Part shown: piece by piece, positions 11,818 to 24,072 of the stretch
Position numbering within the stretch: the first letter of the stretch is position 1
How the letters are laid out: the number at the start of each line of letters is the position of its first letter
Assembly: GCA_024305745.1 (NCBI GenBank)
Contig: JAHRBS010000004.1
Location: 372,001-436,000 of the forward strand
DNA from: Polyporus tsugae
Taxonomy: Eukaryota > Basidiomycota > Agaricomycetes > Polyporales > Polyporaceae
Reading direction: 5' to 3'
DNA: 64,000 nt
Notes under the pieces: generated by a model
Told to the model about the DNA's origin: nothing
Databases searched by the model: none
The model's input: the letters and a program-made list of their open reading frames with translations, nothing else
Made by a program: the position numbers and the translations under genes

Positions 11818-14800
11818 ATGCTGGCGATCCTGTTTACCGCCAGCCTGCTCTTAGGACAAGGCGTTCTAGCCCGAGAACCTTCAAATCTCGAACGAAGATT
11901 GCTCCAGAGAAGCACCAACGACACCGCACCTTCTCTGAATGTGTCGTCATGTCCAGGTGGGTCCCTCGATGCTCCAGAAGTCGCTTTTTCGCCGATTGGC
12001 CATGGTTCTGTTTGAAAGCGCCGTGTGCCGGTCTTTTCGGAGGCTGATTTCCGCGAGACTTTTGGTCGCTTAAGCAGAATGCCGTTTTTACCATGCACTT
12101 TGGCCACGAAATCCGGCGGTGCTGCTCGTGGATGAGCTGAACATGCGGTCGGCATCCTCGGAGTTGCTCACGGCGGCGTCGCTCGCATGTTCCTGATTGC
12201 TTCTCTTGCATGTGGCTAGTCACGGAGTTCTTGTATCCGGGCTTGTCGGCGAGCAAGTCGACTGGTCATTTGCAGATTCAGGGCATTATTCTGATACTGA
12301 GACGTCAGTGGTTTACGTCATGTGTCGCGGACCGCATCGGACGTCGGCGTGCCATTATCGCAAGAAAACTGCTCCACCTCGTGGTATTCTGCGGCGCTAT
12401 CGATGATGTCTGACCTACGATATCACCACCTGCGATTAATTTACATTTGGTATGAGAAACAGCTGCCCCTGCCTCTGACCTACTGGGGCTGTCACTGCAT
12501 AAGAATAACCCCAATGCGGTAGCGCTGTAGCATTGAGGCTTCATACCTTCAGTTCTTCAATTATCACTGTTATTTTGGAGTCCGATCCATTTGATTATAA
12601 ATTCTGAAACTGCTTTCAGGATATACGTTGTCTTCCCTATCTGAGACCAAGAGCGGCTTAACGGCTCATTTGACCCTTGGTGGACCTCCCTGTCACGCGT
12701 TCGGCAACGACATCGCGAATTTGACCTTGGAGGTCACTTACGAGACGAAGACACGGTAACGTCAACTGTCAATTCGCCTACGTCTGGCTAATGTAGCCCG
12801 GCCATTTAGGCTCCATGTCAACATCTTTGATACCACAAACACGCAGTTTACGATCCCGCCCGGCGTGGTTTCTCTTCCCAGCCCGGACAACGATCCCTCG
12901 CTGAAGACGGCCTCCGACCTCCAGTTTCACTACGAGTCCAGCCCGTTCTCGTTCTGGATTACTCGACGGTCAGAACCGGACGCCCAGCCGTTGTTTGACA
13001 CGCGTCCAAGCTCTCTACCTTCTACTCCTATCGCACCAATCATCTCAAACGATAACAGTACTGGCCTGGACGGCTTCCCGCTCGTCTTTGAGGACCAATA
13101 CTTGCAACTCACGTCGGCGCTTCCCCGTGGTGCGAACATCTACGGACTTGGGGAAGTACTTGCCAGCAGCGGTTTCCGCAGGGACATAGGCACAAACGGC
13201 GGGGTTGGAACCGTACAAACGCTATGGGCACGAGACAGTCCGGACCCTATAGATCAGAATGTGTAAGTTTTTTTCTGTTGACAATCTAACTTTGAGCTCA
13301 CGTGTGCCTGCCGCTTAGGTATGGCTCGCACCCCATCTACCTGGAACACCGCTACAACGAGACGTCGAGGCGCGCGACATCCCACGGCGTTTTTCACTTC
13401 GGGTACGAGCGTTCCCCAGTGGCACGCACGTCGGACACCAGACTGACGCACCTGACATACGCCCTCGTCTTCTTTCGCAGTGCGGCGGGGTCTGATGTCC
13501 TCCTCCTGACCCCTCCTTCCTCCCCGGTCTCGCTTATCGAGTACCGCCTGCTCGGTGGCACGCTCGACTTCTACTTCTTCGCGGGACCAAGCCCGCAGAA
13601 GGTGATCGAGCAGTACGGTGAGCTCATCGGCCTCCCGACGTGGCAGCCCGCATGGGGCTTCGGGTTCCAGCTGTCCCGGTGGGGATACCGCGACATTAAC
13701 GACACCAGGGATCAAGTGGTGAAGATGCGCGAAGCGGACATTCCGCTGGAGGTCATGTGGAACGATATCGACTTGTACCATGCGATCCGGGATTTCACGA
13801 CGGACCCTGTCAGCTTCCCCGCTGGGGAAGTGCGGGCGTTCATCGACGACCTGGTGAGAGCCTCTCCTTGCGCCCACGCTGGGGCCCCCGCACGACACAA
13901 GAGTGGGCAGCTGCGCTAAACCGTTTTCAGACAGCCAACCAGCAGCACTACATTCCCATCGTCGACGCCGCCATCGCGATCCTGGTCAATGACTCCGACG
14001 TGGTACGTAAACGAAGCTTTGTGCTTCCTCACGTCCCCGTGATTGACGTGTGCAACGCAGTACGATCCGTACACCAGGGGAACCGAGCGGTGCGTGAATA
14101 TTCAGCCGAATACAATAGCGCAATCAGCTTACCTCGCGTGCACTTGTCGATCAGTGACGTTTTCCTCAAGAATCCGGATGATTCCCAGTACCTGGGACAG
14201 GTGTGGCCAGGATACACCGTACGTAACCTCCTTCCCCTTTTCGCGGTCCCAGGTGGGCATACGGATTACTGTCTCCGCAGGTATTTCCGGATTGGTTCGC
14301 AAACAACACCCAGGCGTTCTGGACGGAGGCCCTGCGGAACTGGTCGCAGTCCGGTGTCAACTACTCGGGCATATGGCTCGACATGAACGAGGCCTCGTCT
14401 TTCTGCATTGGTTCGTGGTAAGTTAACGTTACGTCCGCCGCTTCCCCGACTTCATTAACGCTTAACTGGCGCCCCGGCAGCGGAACTGGTGCCAATTTGA
14501 CGGCGGCGACCATTCCGACGCAGTTCTTCCCCGGCACCCCAGGCAATCTTGTCACGGACTATCCTGAGGGGTGCGTGTGGTTTGCCTGGTGCCCCTGTGC
14601 TTCCTGCCTCTGAAATTCGGGCCCATCACCTTCCTAGGTACAACGCGACAATCTGGGGTCCGAGCGGGAACATTACGATCAACGGCACTCTGACGTATGG
14701 AAATGCTAGTGTGGCCAGTGCGCATGCGAAGCGTGGGCTCGGGGCAGCGGCGGAGCCCGGTGTCAACTTGAACAGCCCCCCATACGCCATCCACAATGGT

Positions 14801-16170
14801 GCGTGCAGTGGCCCTGCTAGCTCGCGACAGTTGACTCATTTCGCCGTGTAGCGGATGGGTTCCTGTCCACGCATACCGTGTCTACTAACGCCACCCACGC
14901 GAACGGCCTGGTGGAGTTGGACGTCCACAACATGTGGGGACTGATGGAAGAGAAGGCGACCCATCGCGCGCTGCTCGACATCCACCCCGGAAAGCGGCCC
15001 TTCATCATCAGCCGGTCCACCTTCCCCAGCTCAGGCAAGTGGACGGGCCACTGGCTCGGCGATAACATCAGCAAGTGGAGATACATGTACCTCAGCATCC
15101 AGGGCGTCCTCCAGTTCCAGCTGTACCAGATCCCGTTCGTCGGCGCGGACACGTGCGGGTTCCAGGGAAACACGGACGAGGAGCTCTGCAACCGGTGGAT
15201 GCAGCTCTCGGCGTTCCTGCCGTTCTACAGAAACCACAACGTCCGGAGCGCCCTCTCGCAGGAGCCGTATCGCTGGGACAGCGTCGCGAACGCTTCCCGC
15301 ACCGCTATCAACGTCCGCTACACCCTGCTACCGTACTGGGTACGTGCCACTTCTCCGCTGTGCGGACACCGTGCCGTCCGGTTCTCTCTCTGACCGCGTA
15401 TGTCCACGCTTCGTGACGCCGCAATTTAGTACACGTTGTTCGCGAACGCGTCGCTCCACGGGAGCCCGCCCATCCGTGCGCTCTTCTTCGAGTTCCCGGA
15501 CGAGCCGGAGCTCTTCGAAGTCGATCGTCAATATCTCATCGGACGGGACCTGCTCGTTACGCCCGTTCTCACTCCGAACGTCTCGACCGTGGATGGTGAG
15601 CACCCTAATCCTCATAGCCCATACCGTGTGGTGCTGACTGGACGGTCAGGCATCTTCCCCGGCCACGGTCGCGTCGTCTGGCGCGACTGGTACACACACG
15701 AGGTCGTCAACGCTTCCATCTCAGCCAACACCACGCTCGACGCGCCGCTCGGACACATCAACGTCCACATCCGCGACGGATCGGCCATCCTCCTGCACGA
15801 GCAGCCGGCGTACACGATCGCGGAGACGCGCCAAGGCCCGTACTCCCTTCTCGTCGCGCAGGCGGCAGATGGATATGCCTTTGGGACCGCTTACATCGAC
15901 GACGGGGAGACGGTGCCGCCTACGCCGAACACGACGCTCACGATCGGTGCTCGCAAAGGGGTCGTGACGATCCACCCTGCGGGAACTTTTGCAATCGCTC
16001 AGCCGCTCGATTCGCTCACCGTCTTGGGTGCCGCCCAGACGCCGCCCACTGAAGTCACGGTCAATGGTCTCAAAATCGCTGCATGGCGATTCGATGCTAG
16101 TGTCGAGAGATTGGTGTTGACCGGGCTCAAACTTGATCTGAACCGGCTGGTGACCGTCGAATGGCAATAA
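11818..16170 (+). CDS. secreted GH31 alpha-glucosidase
   Basis: Fourteen exons: 11818-11956, 12620-12755, 12810-13262, 13319-13402, 13481-13853, 13931-14002, 14061-14089, 14155-14218, 14281-14417, 14481-14570, 14638-14798, 14852-15339, 15430-15595 and 15650-16170. Every phase matches, giving 970 residues. A hydrophobic signal peptide occupies residues 1-18. The catalytic (beta/alpha)8 barrel carries the nucleophile Asp484 in IWLDMNE and the acid/base Asp650 in GHWLGDN, both GH31 hallmarks. VWPGYTVFPDWF, WGLMEEKATHRAL and RYTLLPYWYTLF are also conserved. The enzyme should release glucose from maltose, malto-oligosaccharides or starch ends outside the cell. Introns at 13403-13480 and 15596-15649 have lengths divisible by three and no stop; they were called from splice consensus and because removing them restores the family sequence. 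Intron 1 is 663 nt, about ten times longer than the rest. Confidence 0.93.
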
Positions 16171-16577
16171 AACCAGGGCTTGATGTTACGATCACGTTTT
16201 GGCTCTGTAACCCAACTGTTCACATACGATACCTTTGGGATCCATTGAGAGGGTCTGAAATCGTTGCTTTGAGGGACATCTGGGGATTAATAGTAATACA
16301 GGCAAAATGGAGGCTCACGATTGATGCATTGAGAGGGAATCGAACCTCCGGCGGATCGATAGCAACAACCCAGGTTACCAGTACCCCATTAATACCTGCC
16401 GTACTTTCGCATACATTCTTTCATGACGTTCTTGGGTGGTAAATTCACATTGGTGCGGACTCATGCTGGCCTGTTAGCGACTGCGCGTCGCATTGAAGTT
16501 GAACAATTACTTGACTGGAACCTCTGACTGGAAGTCTCTACTGTTCAGGAGTCCGCGCACCACACACCCTTCCCTCC
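16171..16577. other. intergenic spacer
   Basis: About 400 bp between the GH31 stop and copy A. Minus-strand sequence near 16330 resembles a tRNA T-arm but has no matching acceptor stem. Nothing else was seen. Confidence 0.5.
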
Positions 16578-17801
16578 ATGACCGACGACTCAAGCAACAC
16601 TGACAGGAAACTCGCTCAAACGAGTGATATATCACTACTACAGCTTAATGATAGGGCCGCGATGAGCTTACATGCTACGGCGCACGATTTAGAGAACGGG
16701 CCTTCTGGAATCAATCAGCCGGAACAGCCTATAGTGCTGGAGGCTCACCCTCCCCGGGATGGCCACTTCAGCAAAGTAAGCTGTCTTCCTCTGTAAAATT
16801 TGATAACAGCAGACTGACGGTGAACACCATAGTGGATACAGTGGTGGCCGGCCGTCGTCTTTCCTCCTACATATGCCTTGCATCGCTACTATCGCCGCCA
16901 CAGACCTCGCCGTTTTCCAACCATGATGCCACTTAAACTGCCGGGACTATATGGCCTGCTATTCACTTGGACGATGTTCTCCATGCAACAAATGATCATG
17001 TACGCCGAGATGGCCCTGGACGACAAACACCTCTACATCATCGAATGCGCTGGCGATCGCGCTGTCGCCACCTCAAACATCTTGCCAGAAATGCAGGAAG
17101 CGCTCCAACCAATCAGCGTCAAATCTGGACTAGCACAGGTCTCCAAGCGGATACGCGACGGTACGTACTGGTACCGACTTACTTACCTCCTATCGCAAAA
17201 GCGTGGCTGCCAGCTGGCAAGTGCTGACACGTCTCCTCAGAGAGCTACTACTCGTCGGGTATCGCAGGAAAGTTCGCCTGGTGGGACTACCACATCTGGT
17301 CCGACCAGAAGACTTTCAACGGATGGATGCACCTCCTGCTCCGCCGCCTCAATAAGGAGCAGTCCATCGCCGCCCTCCCGCGCGAAGACCTTGAGATCTG
17401 CGCCACGCACCTCGCAAACCGCAGTTCCGGGCGGGCAAGTCCTAGCTGCCGCACCCCCTCACCTAATTTTGACTTTCTGACACACACCCCCCTCCGTTTT
17501 GCAGATGAGACAGATAGCGAGCGCACTGGAATGGAGCATGGGCTTCTCCGTCCCGCTCGCAATACTCGCGCGCTGGTCGGGCCGCCGCGCCCTCTCCCTG
17601 CCGATGAACGGCCTGCAGCGGCTGCTCCTCGGCGCGTGGATGTACGTCGAGCTGCCCTTTACCTTCCGGGAGCTCTGGTGCCTCCAGCGGATATGGGAGA
17701 GGGACGTGGCGTTGCGCATGATGGTCGACTTGTTCGGCAGCTTTCAAGAGGAGTTCGAGGAGATGGGGATCGACTACGATGCCCCGCCGAATGCCTCGTG
17801 A
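16578..17801 (+). CDS. unrecognised membrane-type protein, paralogue A
   Basis: Exons 16578-16775, 16833-17160, 17241-17434 and 17505-17801 give 338 residues. I do not recognise the family. The first 66 residues are polar. Exon 2 starts with a hydrophobic stretch (WIQWWPAVVFPPTYALHRYY) followed by the basic motif RRHRPRRFP and another hydrophobic segment. The last exon has two apolar stretches around SGRRALSLPMNGLQRLLLGA. Two homologues lie downstream (20745-21914, 22627-23894) with the same four-exon plan and the same intron phases (0,1,0), so this is a local duplicated family. Intron 3 begins with GCAAGT instead of GT: only this GC-AG boundary (17435-17504) keeps frame, because the nearest GT (17439) shifts it. 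A membrane or membrane-associated protein is likely; function is unknown. Confidence 0.8.
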
Positions 17802-18280
17802 CCGGGTTTACTTGGCAGGTGGTGCGTTCGATGCTGGCCCTTTCCGCCTGAATCTCGTGGACTCGCGCGGAGAAACTTTCCTTCCAGTCTGGCTCTGTAT
17901 ATATGCGCGTTTTCTCAACAAAGCTTCAGGATTCTCTGTACTATGTGGTCCGCAGTCTAAGGTTGTGTTTGATCAAGTGAGTGGATACTTCGTCTTTCTG
18001 TAATCTACAGCAAATTGACGGGTTTGAAATAAATGGCGCGGTGCGGGGGGCGTGACTAGTATCTTAAGTTAAGCTCGTCATCTTGATTGGGCGCTACGAG
18101 ATCGCGGCCATGCTCATCGCCAATGTCTCCTCTCTTCTCTTTGCTCCCCCACTCATGTTCAACGTCCAACGCCTGGAACGTATGTCTTCCTATCTCCTGA
18201 CTTCACCCAGCTGGAGACCAGCTCGCGCGTCGTCAATAGACCCGCCACGTTGCCATAGCTCTCAAACTGTAATCCGCATC
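17802..18280. other. intergenic spacer between copy A and the F-box gene
   Basis: About 480 bp with no supported gene. A reading frame leading into the proposed first F-box exon is open from 18083, so the F-box start could lie somewhat further upstream than annotated. Confidence 0.5.
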
Positions 18281-20174
18281 ATGATGACCAACCTACACCT
18301 CATCGCCGCCACCGTGCAGCAACTCCTAAGCCAAACCACTTCCCTCCTACAACAGAATGGGACCGCGATCATTGAGTGAGAAATACACTTGTTGAGGTGA
18401 CTGCTCGCTAACAAAGGTGACTACCAGGGATGAATTTGTACGCTCAACATTCGTCCATCAGTGAAGGGTATGCATACTGAATACGTATTCATAGATCGAA
18501 AGTTTGGAGCGAGACACCTGCCTAGCCATGATGCAGCTAAGGAGATGCCAAAACGACTCCATTGCCGTCCCAATCAATCGACTCCCTCCCGAACTGCTGC
18601 GTATGGTTCTCGGTCGTCTTAGGCACCCGCCTTCTACCCATTCTTCCAGAGAGTTGAAGGCTTCCAGATTCGCTTCATACCATCCCCTTATCTCCGCGAT
18701 GTTAGTATGCCACAAGTGGCATGCTATCGGCTCTCAGGCTGCTTTCTTATGGACGGACATCGACTTCGCACGTCGGGGCACATTCGCCCCGGTGTTGCTC
18801 ACCAGATCGTTAGGCTCACTCATTCATTTATGCGGACACCTTGATGGGGACAATTTGCTCAAAACAGTCATCAAGGACCACGGTGCACGTATCCGCGAGC
18901 TGGACGTATGGGTCGAAGCCAAACTTTCCAACCCGATGCTGCAGTCCATCCTGGCGGTCGACATGCCTCAAGTCCGCCTGCTTTCCCTTTCTGGCAAAAA
19001 TTACAGTGCTGCGGAAGGACCGATGTTGATAACTGACGCTCCGGCATCTTTTCCTGCCCTCGAGGCAATGCTGTTGGAGAGCTTTCTCTTCGTCCCCGCT
19101 CACGCACTACCGCAGCTCACACACTTGCACCTGGCTAGGCTGGACGAAGTCGACCCTTCGAGCATACTCCACCTCCTGAGAAACACCCCAGCGCTGGAGG
19201 TCTTTGACATCATAGAATGCGTCGAATTCACTCCCCCACCAGGCGCGGCTGCACCTCCCTCGTCCGTGATCCTCCCTCACTTGCATAGCGTGTACATCTG
19301 GTGTTTGACCTCCACCACAGTACATAACCTGGTGACCCGCTTCGAGGCCCCGAACCTCGCATGCCTCCGCCTTTCGTCGATCGACGCCAGGAGCGGGACA
19401 TTGTTGTCGACGCCGCTCATTCCGGGTGCCCTCGCCACGCGGGCGATCAATCGTCTGGCGCTCGACCTGGGCGGCAGCCTCGCAACCTTCCGCACCGTCT
19501 TCCACGGAAACGACCTCTCGGTGACAATGGATATCAACGCCATGAGGGCCACAGAGGAAGAACGGTCAAGCTGGGCATTCGACGACTTGCCGACGATCCT
19601 CCCGCTGTCCGGTGTCGAGGAGTTCCACTTCCAGGTCCAGTTGTGGGGCACCGCCCAAGGTCTCCGAGTCCTTCCCCATCTCGCTGCGCGCATGCCCATG
19701 GTCTCGACGCTCATCATCAAGCATAATGCCGAATGCGACGACGAGGACACGGATCGTCTCATGGACCTCGCGCGGGCGGTCGTCGCCCTCCTCGAGAGCA
19801 ACAACCCAGTCCTCTTCCCGCACCTCACGCACCTCGAGCTCATCGTCAGCGACATCCCTCCGGAGCTCTGCGAACTCATGGCGCCCGCGCTCGCGCAGCG
19901 CGACGGGGATGGCCGGCGGCTGCAGAAATTGCACATCCGGCTGGATAACAGGCACTGGTTCCGCTGGACGATGAAGTGGATGTACCAGACGGAGCCAAAC
20001 TATAGGGAGACAGGCATACACGACCATGTTGATTCTGTCAAGATCGGCACGAAGAAGAGAGGGTGTTCGGCCGATGACGACGATTCCGATCGCGACGAGT
20101 CTACGCACAGGCTGGGATGGGGGGAATGTACTGATGGTGTGCAGCGCGCTCGGCATGACTATTGGCGAGAGTGA
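18281..20174 (+). CDS. F-box protein with leucine-rich C-terminal region
   Basis: The main exon 18495-20174 encodes an F-box at its start (INRLPPELLRMVLGRL, then LVCHKWHAIGSQAAFLW), followed by about 450 residues with regularly spaced Leu motifs such as LPQLTHLHLARLDEV. This is the common Agaricomycete F-box/LRR-like architecture. Such proteins are substrate receptors of SCF ubiquitin ligases through Skp1 binding; the substrate is unknown. Upstream, exons 18281-18375 and 18428-18437 can be joined (introns of 52 and 57 nt) to add an N-terminal helix rich in Leu/Gln/Glu that usually precedes the F-box in this group, giving 594 residues. The 10-nt middle exon is an inference; if it is wrong, translation would start at Met 18528. 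The C-terminus is acidic (DDDDSDRDE). The gene lies between paralogues A and B but shares no sequence with them. Confidence 0.82.
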
Positions 20175-20744
20175 CTTGAACGGCCGGATGCGATCGTACG
20201 CCGCACGGATTCACAGTATGTTTGTTCAGCTTTAGGTGCTTCTTCGGTTACTGATAGTATTCTGCAGACAAAGTCAGGATACAGATTTTGTGTTCAGAAG
20301 GTAGCTAGTGGACAGAACCCTGAGAATTACGGCCGCGTGGGGCTGAAAAGAGGTTGGATCACTGCAGCCGGCGGGCTGTCAGTGAGCTCTTCGAGAACTC
20401 CGGCCGCAGTCTGGGAAAGATGTAGCTGCTGGAGGTGCGAGGAGCCCATTCGATTGCCAGCTAGTAATTTTGTACAACCTCTCAGCCAGTTTTGAAAATA
20501 CGTGCGAGTTTCGACAACGATACGCGGCCATGGCTTCGGATGTCGAATGCCAAGTACTAGTGAGGGCCCTCAGGTTTTTTGCCACTGGCAAGCGCTCCGA
20601 ATCAGGAAAGCTAAGCGCCTACCCCAACATGGGCGCTTTCGCTCGCAGTTGCGGGTTGTTACTAAATCGCATGCGCATATACCCCGCTCTCTCCTCTCCT
20701 CCTCTCCCCTCTCCTCTATTTCCTTCACTTTTGGATGAAACGCG
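20175..20744. other. intergenic spacer upstream of copy B
   Basis: About 570 bp without a supported gene. A CT-rich tract at about 20688-20730 directly precedes the copy B start and probably belongs to its promoter or leader. Confidence 0.5.
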
Positions 20745-21914
20745 ATGTATATTGACCCTAAAACATACTTGAACTCTGGCTGGTCCAGTGCGGAGCAACT
20801 CAGTAATGGTAGCGCAAGCTCGGATGGTGGCAAGCCGACAGATATCGTTCTGGATCACGACAATATTGGCGTGCCGTCGCACAGGAAATATTCATACGTC
20901 AGTACTTTCTTCCCTTATGTGTCCAGCTTTGTATCCATTTGCATACCCATGTGCTCGGCTGACTAGCTATCGATGCAGTTGCCGAGCGTTTGGCCTCTCC
21001 CCGTTGCGGGCCTCACCTACTTGCTGCACCTGCGATATCGTCGATATTCCCCACGGAGACTCCCTCGCATCACGCCCATCAGGCCTCTTGAGTTGTACAC
21101 AACCGCGGGTTTTGTTGGAAGTTTATTTGTTGAAAAACAGCGGTTCTTCGAAAACCTCAAGCGCGACCGCGACCTTCTCGTACTCGAATACTTCGCCATT
21201 GCCTTGAGAGAAGTTTGGTTAGAAAACCAAGCGAGGTGGAAGGAAATAGAGAACTTGCAAACAGAAATGTGGCGCTTCGGTATGTCATTTGTGATTTTTC
21301 CACACCGTGTTCTGACCTGCTATGGTCATGGGTACCATATCAGGTTTCTATCCCGTTGCTGGACGACTCTCGGAGAAATTAAGGTGGATACATAACCATT
21401 GGTGGACAAGCCCAGTCACATGGAACGTCGCCATGATTTCCTTGGCCCCTGGGAGCACAGAAGTCAGTCCGCACGATATGGATGTTTGCATCACGCACAT
21501 CGCAAACACGCTCGAGACAGGCGGGGGCATTCTTTGGATCGTGAGTTATCCTCTTCCTTTCATTCTGTAATTTCGTTGCTTGACTCCATTGCGGTATGCA
21601 TGCAGGACCGTGCGCTCCCGTTCGGCCTCGCATTCCTGGGCCTCGCGCCGTTCGGGATGTGGGTCCGTTTCCTCCGAGTCGGCAACGGCTACCTCTCTCT
21701 CCCGATGAATGGGATCCAGCGCATCTTGTTCTACCTTATGGCGTACCTCTCGGTTGGACACCAGTACCAGCATCTCCGTTACCCGACCACCCTCCACGAC
21801 AAGCACAGCGTCGCCAATATGCTGTGTACTGTGCACCCCAGGCTCGAGGGGGCGGTCGAGCACGTTGGCCGAAAGTTCGAATCGGGGGGTGAGGATCGGA
21901 CCAAGCCGATTTGA
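20745..21914 (+). CDS. unrecognised membrane-type protein, paralogue B
   Basis: Exons 20745-20897, 20979-21279, 21344-21540 and 21606-21914 give 319 residues. All three introns have GT-AG ends and the same phases (0,1,0) as copies A and C. The conserved blocks are LPSVWPLPVAGLTYLLHLRY followed by RRYSPRRLP at the start of exon 2, and YLSLPMNGIQRILFYLMAYL in exon 4. Sequence identity to A and C is low outside these blocks, so duplication is not recent. The protein has several apolar segments, fitting a membrane protein. Function is unknown. The frame is intact throughout, so this copy is probably expressed. Confidence 0.8.
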
Positions 21915-22626
21915 CGTCCGCTGTATGTCGTCGGACAGTGACTCTGGCTCATTTTGCCCACCTTTCGCCCCACCCCTGCCACCATTGTACGTCATTTGTT
22001 GTTGTATGCGTGAAGCCTTGCTATATCCCTGCTGTCGTGTAATCTAGCTCTCCACCGCGGCGCTCGTCACGTATTTGTTGTCGGCGATAACGTCAACGTC
22101 CCAGAATACCCTGCGAAAATCGATTGCCAGAAATGCGGCCGGCCTCTCGAATCCCGATCGAGGTGAGAATTCCCTACGATTAGGTTCATAAGCATGCGGC
22201 CACGCGTATTCGGTAATGATACTTCCTTCTCGCGTCCACTAAGGCTTTAGTTGACTGTGCTTTGGATTTCGCTAGATACCCACAACATACTTCCTAGCGT
22301 AACCCTCCGTGGCGCGATCTCGATGTTCACCGGAGCCTAGGGGAATGGTGCGAATGGTTGCGCGGGTGGATCGGCTCAACGGAAATTGAAGGCCATACGG
22401 TCACTGGTGAGTCGGACTGCCCGCGGTGTTGCAACTTCTGTCTGAAGATAGGTGTGACTTCAGCTTCCGGGCGAAGAGCACAACTTGTCACGTGGACGAA
22501 GAAGAGAAGTGCGATTGCGTGGACACGACAGGTCGCCGTTGTCTGGGTAGAGGCTTGCTGGCACCTTCATGTTCGGCCACTCACTCACCATCGACTGAAC
22601 TGGTAGCCCAGCTGAAGTTCCCCTCG
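21915..22626. other. intergenic spacer upstream of copy C
   Basis: About 710 bp. Short frames only. The frame used for copy C exon 1 is already open from about 22426, so the real start of copy C could be further upstream than the Met chosen at 22627. Confidence 0.45.
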
Positions 22627-23894
22627 ATGGGCTCCTCGACCTCACGCTGCGCTCTCTCCGAGTCGTCGAAACACGAGCCTCCACGCCACCCGTGCGATGG
22701 CCGCTCTGATACCCTCTCAAATCCTGATGCGCTCCAAGCTATCCATGTCGATGGAACAGATCAGCCACCGGAACATTCCGTCGTACTGGACGGACATTTT
22801 GATCGTACGAAACGGAGGATAATCGACGTAAGTGCCAAATACTTCCTCGTGCAGCGTCCGATCACTCACCTCCGTGCGACGCAGACTGCAAAGTACATCC
22901 CGGTCTCTGTCTTCCCGGTCGCTTAGCGGTCCATCGGTCCTACAGACGTTGTAAGCCCCGTAGGCTGCCGACAATCACCTCCTTCACGCTCGTCGAGCTC
23001 TACTTGGCTGCCGCTACTCCGGTCCTCGCCAGGTCCCTCGGCATGACAGACGTGATGGATACCGTGCTCGACAGAGACAGATGTACCATCATGCTCGCGG
23101 GCAGGCGCCTCAGGCAGCAAGTCAACTTGAAGGAATCGAGGATTCAGGAGTCCATGCGGATATTGGACGCGACGATTGCGCAGACTCCCGCTGGACAGAG
23201 CCTGCAAACGAAGCTGAAGCTGATCCGTGAGGGTATGTCTTAGCTATCAAAAGTACCCCGCCCGCCACTTACCCAGAATTATCTTCACGACGTCCTCTAT
23301 TAGGAGACTACCAGTCGGGGAATTTGACCCAGAGGTTGATATGGCGGCACCGCCACGCCTGGTCCGACCGGATTACTTGGAACGGATTGGCCTTGCTTCT
23401 ACTGAACGACTACCCGAAACCCGACATCACTCAGCCCCCTCTCCGGACAGTGCGGTTAGACTGGGATCTCTGCGTTACGTACCTCGCAACCATGAGCCTC
23501 GCTAACCAAGTGAGTCGTCCCAAGTCGGTCCCTCCTACGTTGTAGTCGTAGCTCACGCTCCTCCTCCTCCGCAATACTACTTCGCCTATAGATCGAGGAA
23601 TGGCGGCAAAGAGTCCGGACTCTGTTCGCTGTCTCGGTTCCCGCGACACTACTCGCCAGGTTTTCAGGGCGACGCCTGCTCTATTTCCCTATGAGTGGGG
23701 CACAGCGGCTTCTTCTAGGCGCCTTTCTTTACGCCGACTGGACGTTACATGCCGGTCTGTTCCAGTATGTCAAGCGCATTCGGGACAAGGGCACGTTCGC
23801 GCAGCTGGTGACCGCCACCTTTGGCAATTTCGACGAGGAGGTCAAGGAACTCGCTAGAGATGTGCCACCAGAAATAGAAGAGTGGTTCGAATAG
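22627..23894 (+). pseudogene. paralogue C of the membrane-protein family, frameshifted
   Basis: The exons correspond one to one with copies A and B: 22627-22827, 22885-23232, 23304-23509 and 23592-23894, with intron phases 0,1,0. Exon 2 is one nucleotide too short. It starts in the expected frame (YIPVSVFPVA), meets a TAG at 22924-22926, and the homologous sequence resumes one register over at VHRSYRRCKPRRLP. Alignment with copy A places a single missing base within the codon matching a Tyr of copy A. Everything after the lesion is intact, including the diagnostic block FPMSGAQRLLLGAFLYADW and the stop at 23892-23894. The lesion is therefore recent, or it is a sequencing error. If real, the product is truncated after about 80 residues. 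Without the lesion the protein would be about 350 residues. Function of the family is unknown. Confidence 0.78.
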
Positions 23895-24072
23895 GCAAGC
23901 GATACGTTGCCCGCGCAGTCACCTGGTTCAGAGTATGCTCATTCCGTCTACCTCAGAATTCACGGGAAGGGGAGATGTATCGCTCATGATTCATGATGCC
24001 AACGCCGTGCATAAATTGTAATAGTACAAAGTGTCGGATCACAGGCTGTGCCTAAATCCATGGCCCTTCAAG

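Noticed and set aside
16325..16360. tRNA T-arm-like sequence on the minus strand (GGTTCGATTCC)
   Set aside because: The T stem has a mismatch, and no complementary acceptor strand or anticodon arm is found at the right distance.
19277..19936. A 219-codon antisense frame inside the F-box gene
   Set aside because: A mirror frame of GC-rich coding sequence; the plus-strand F-box protein explains the region.
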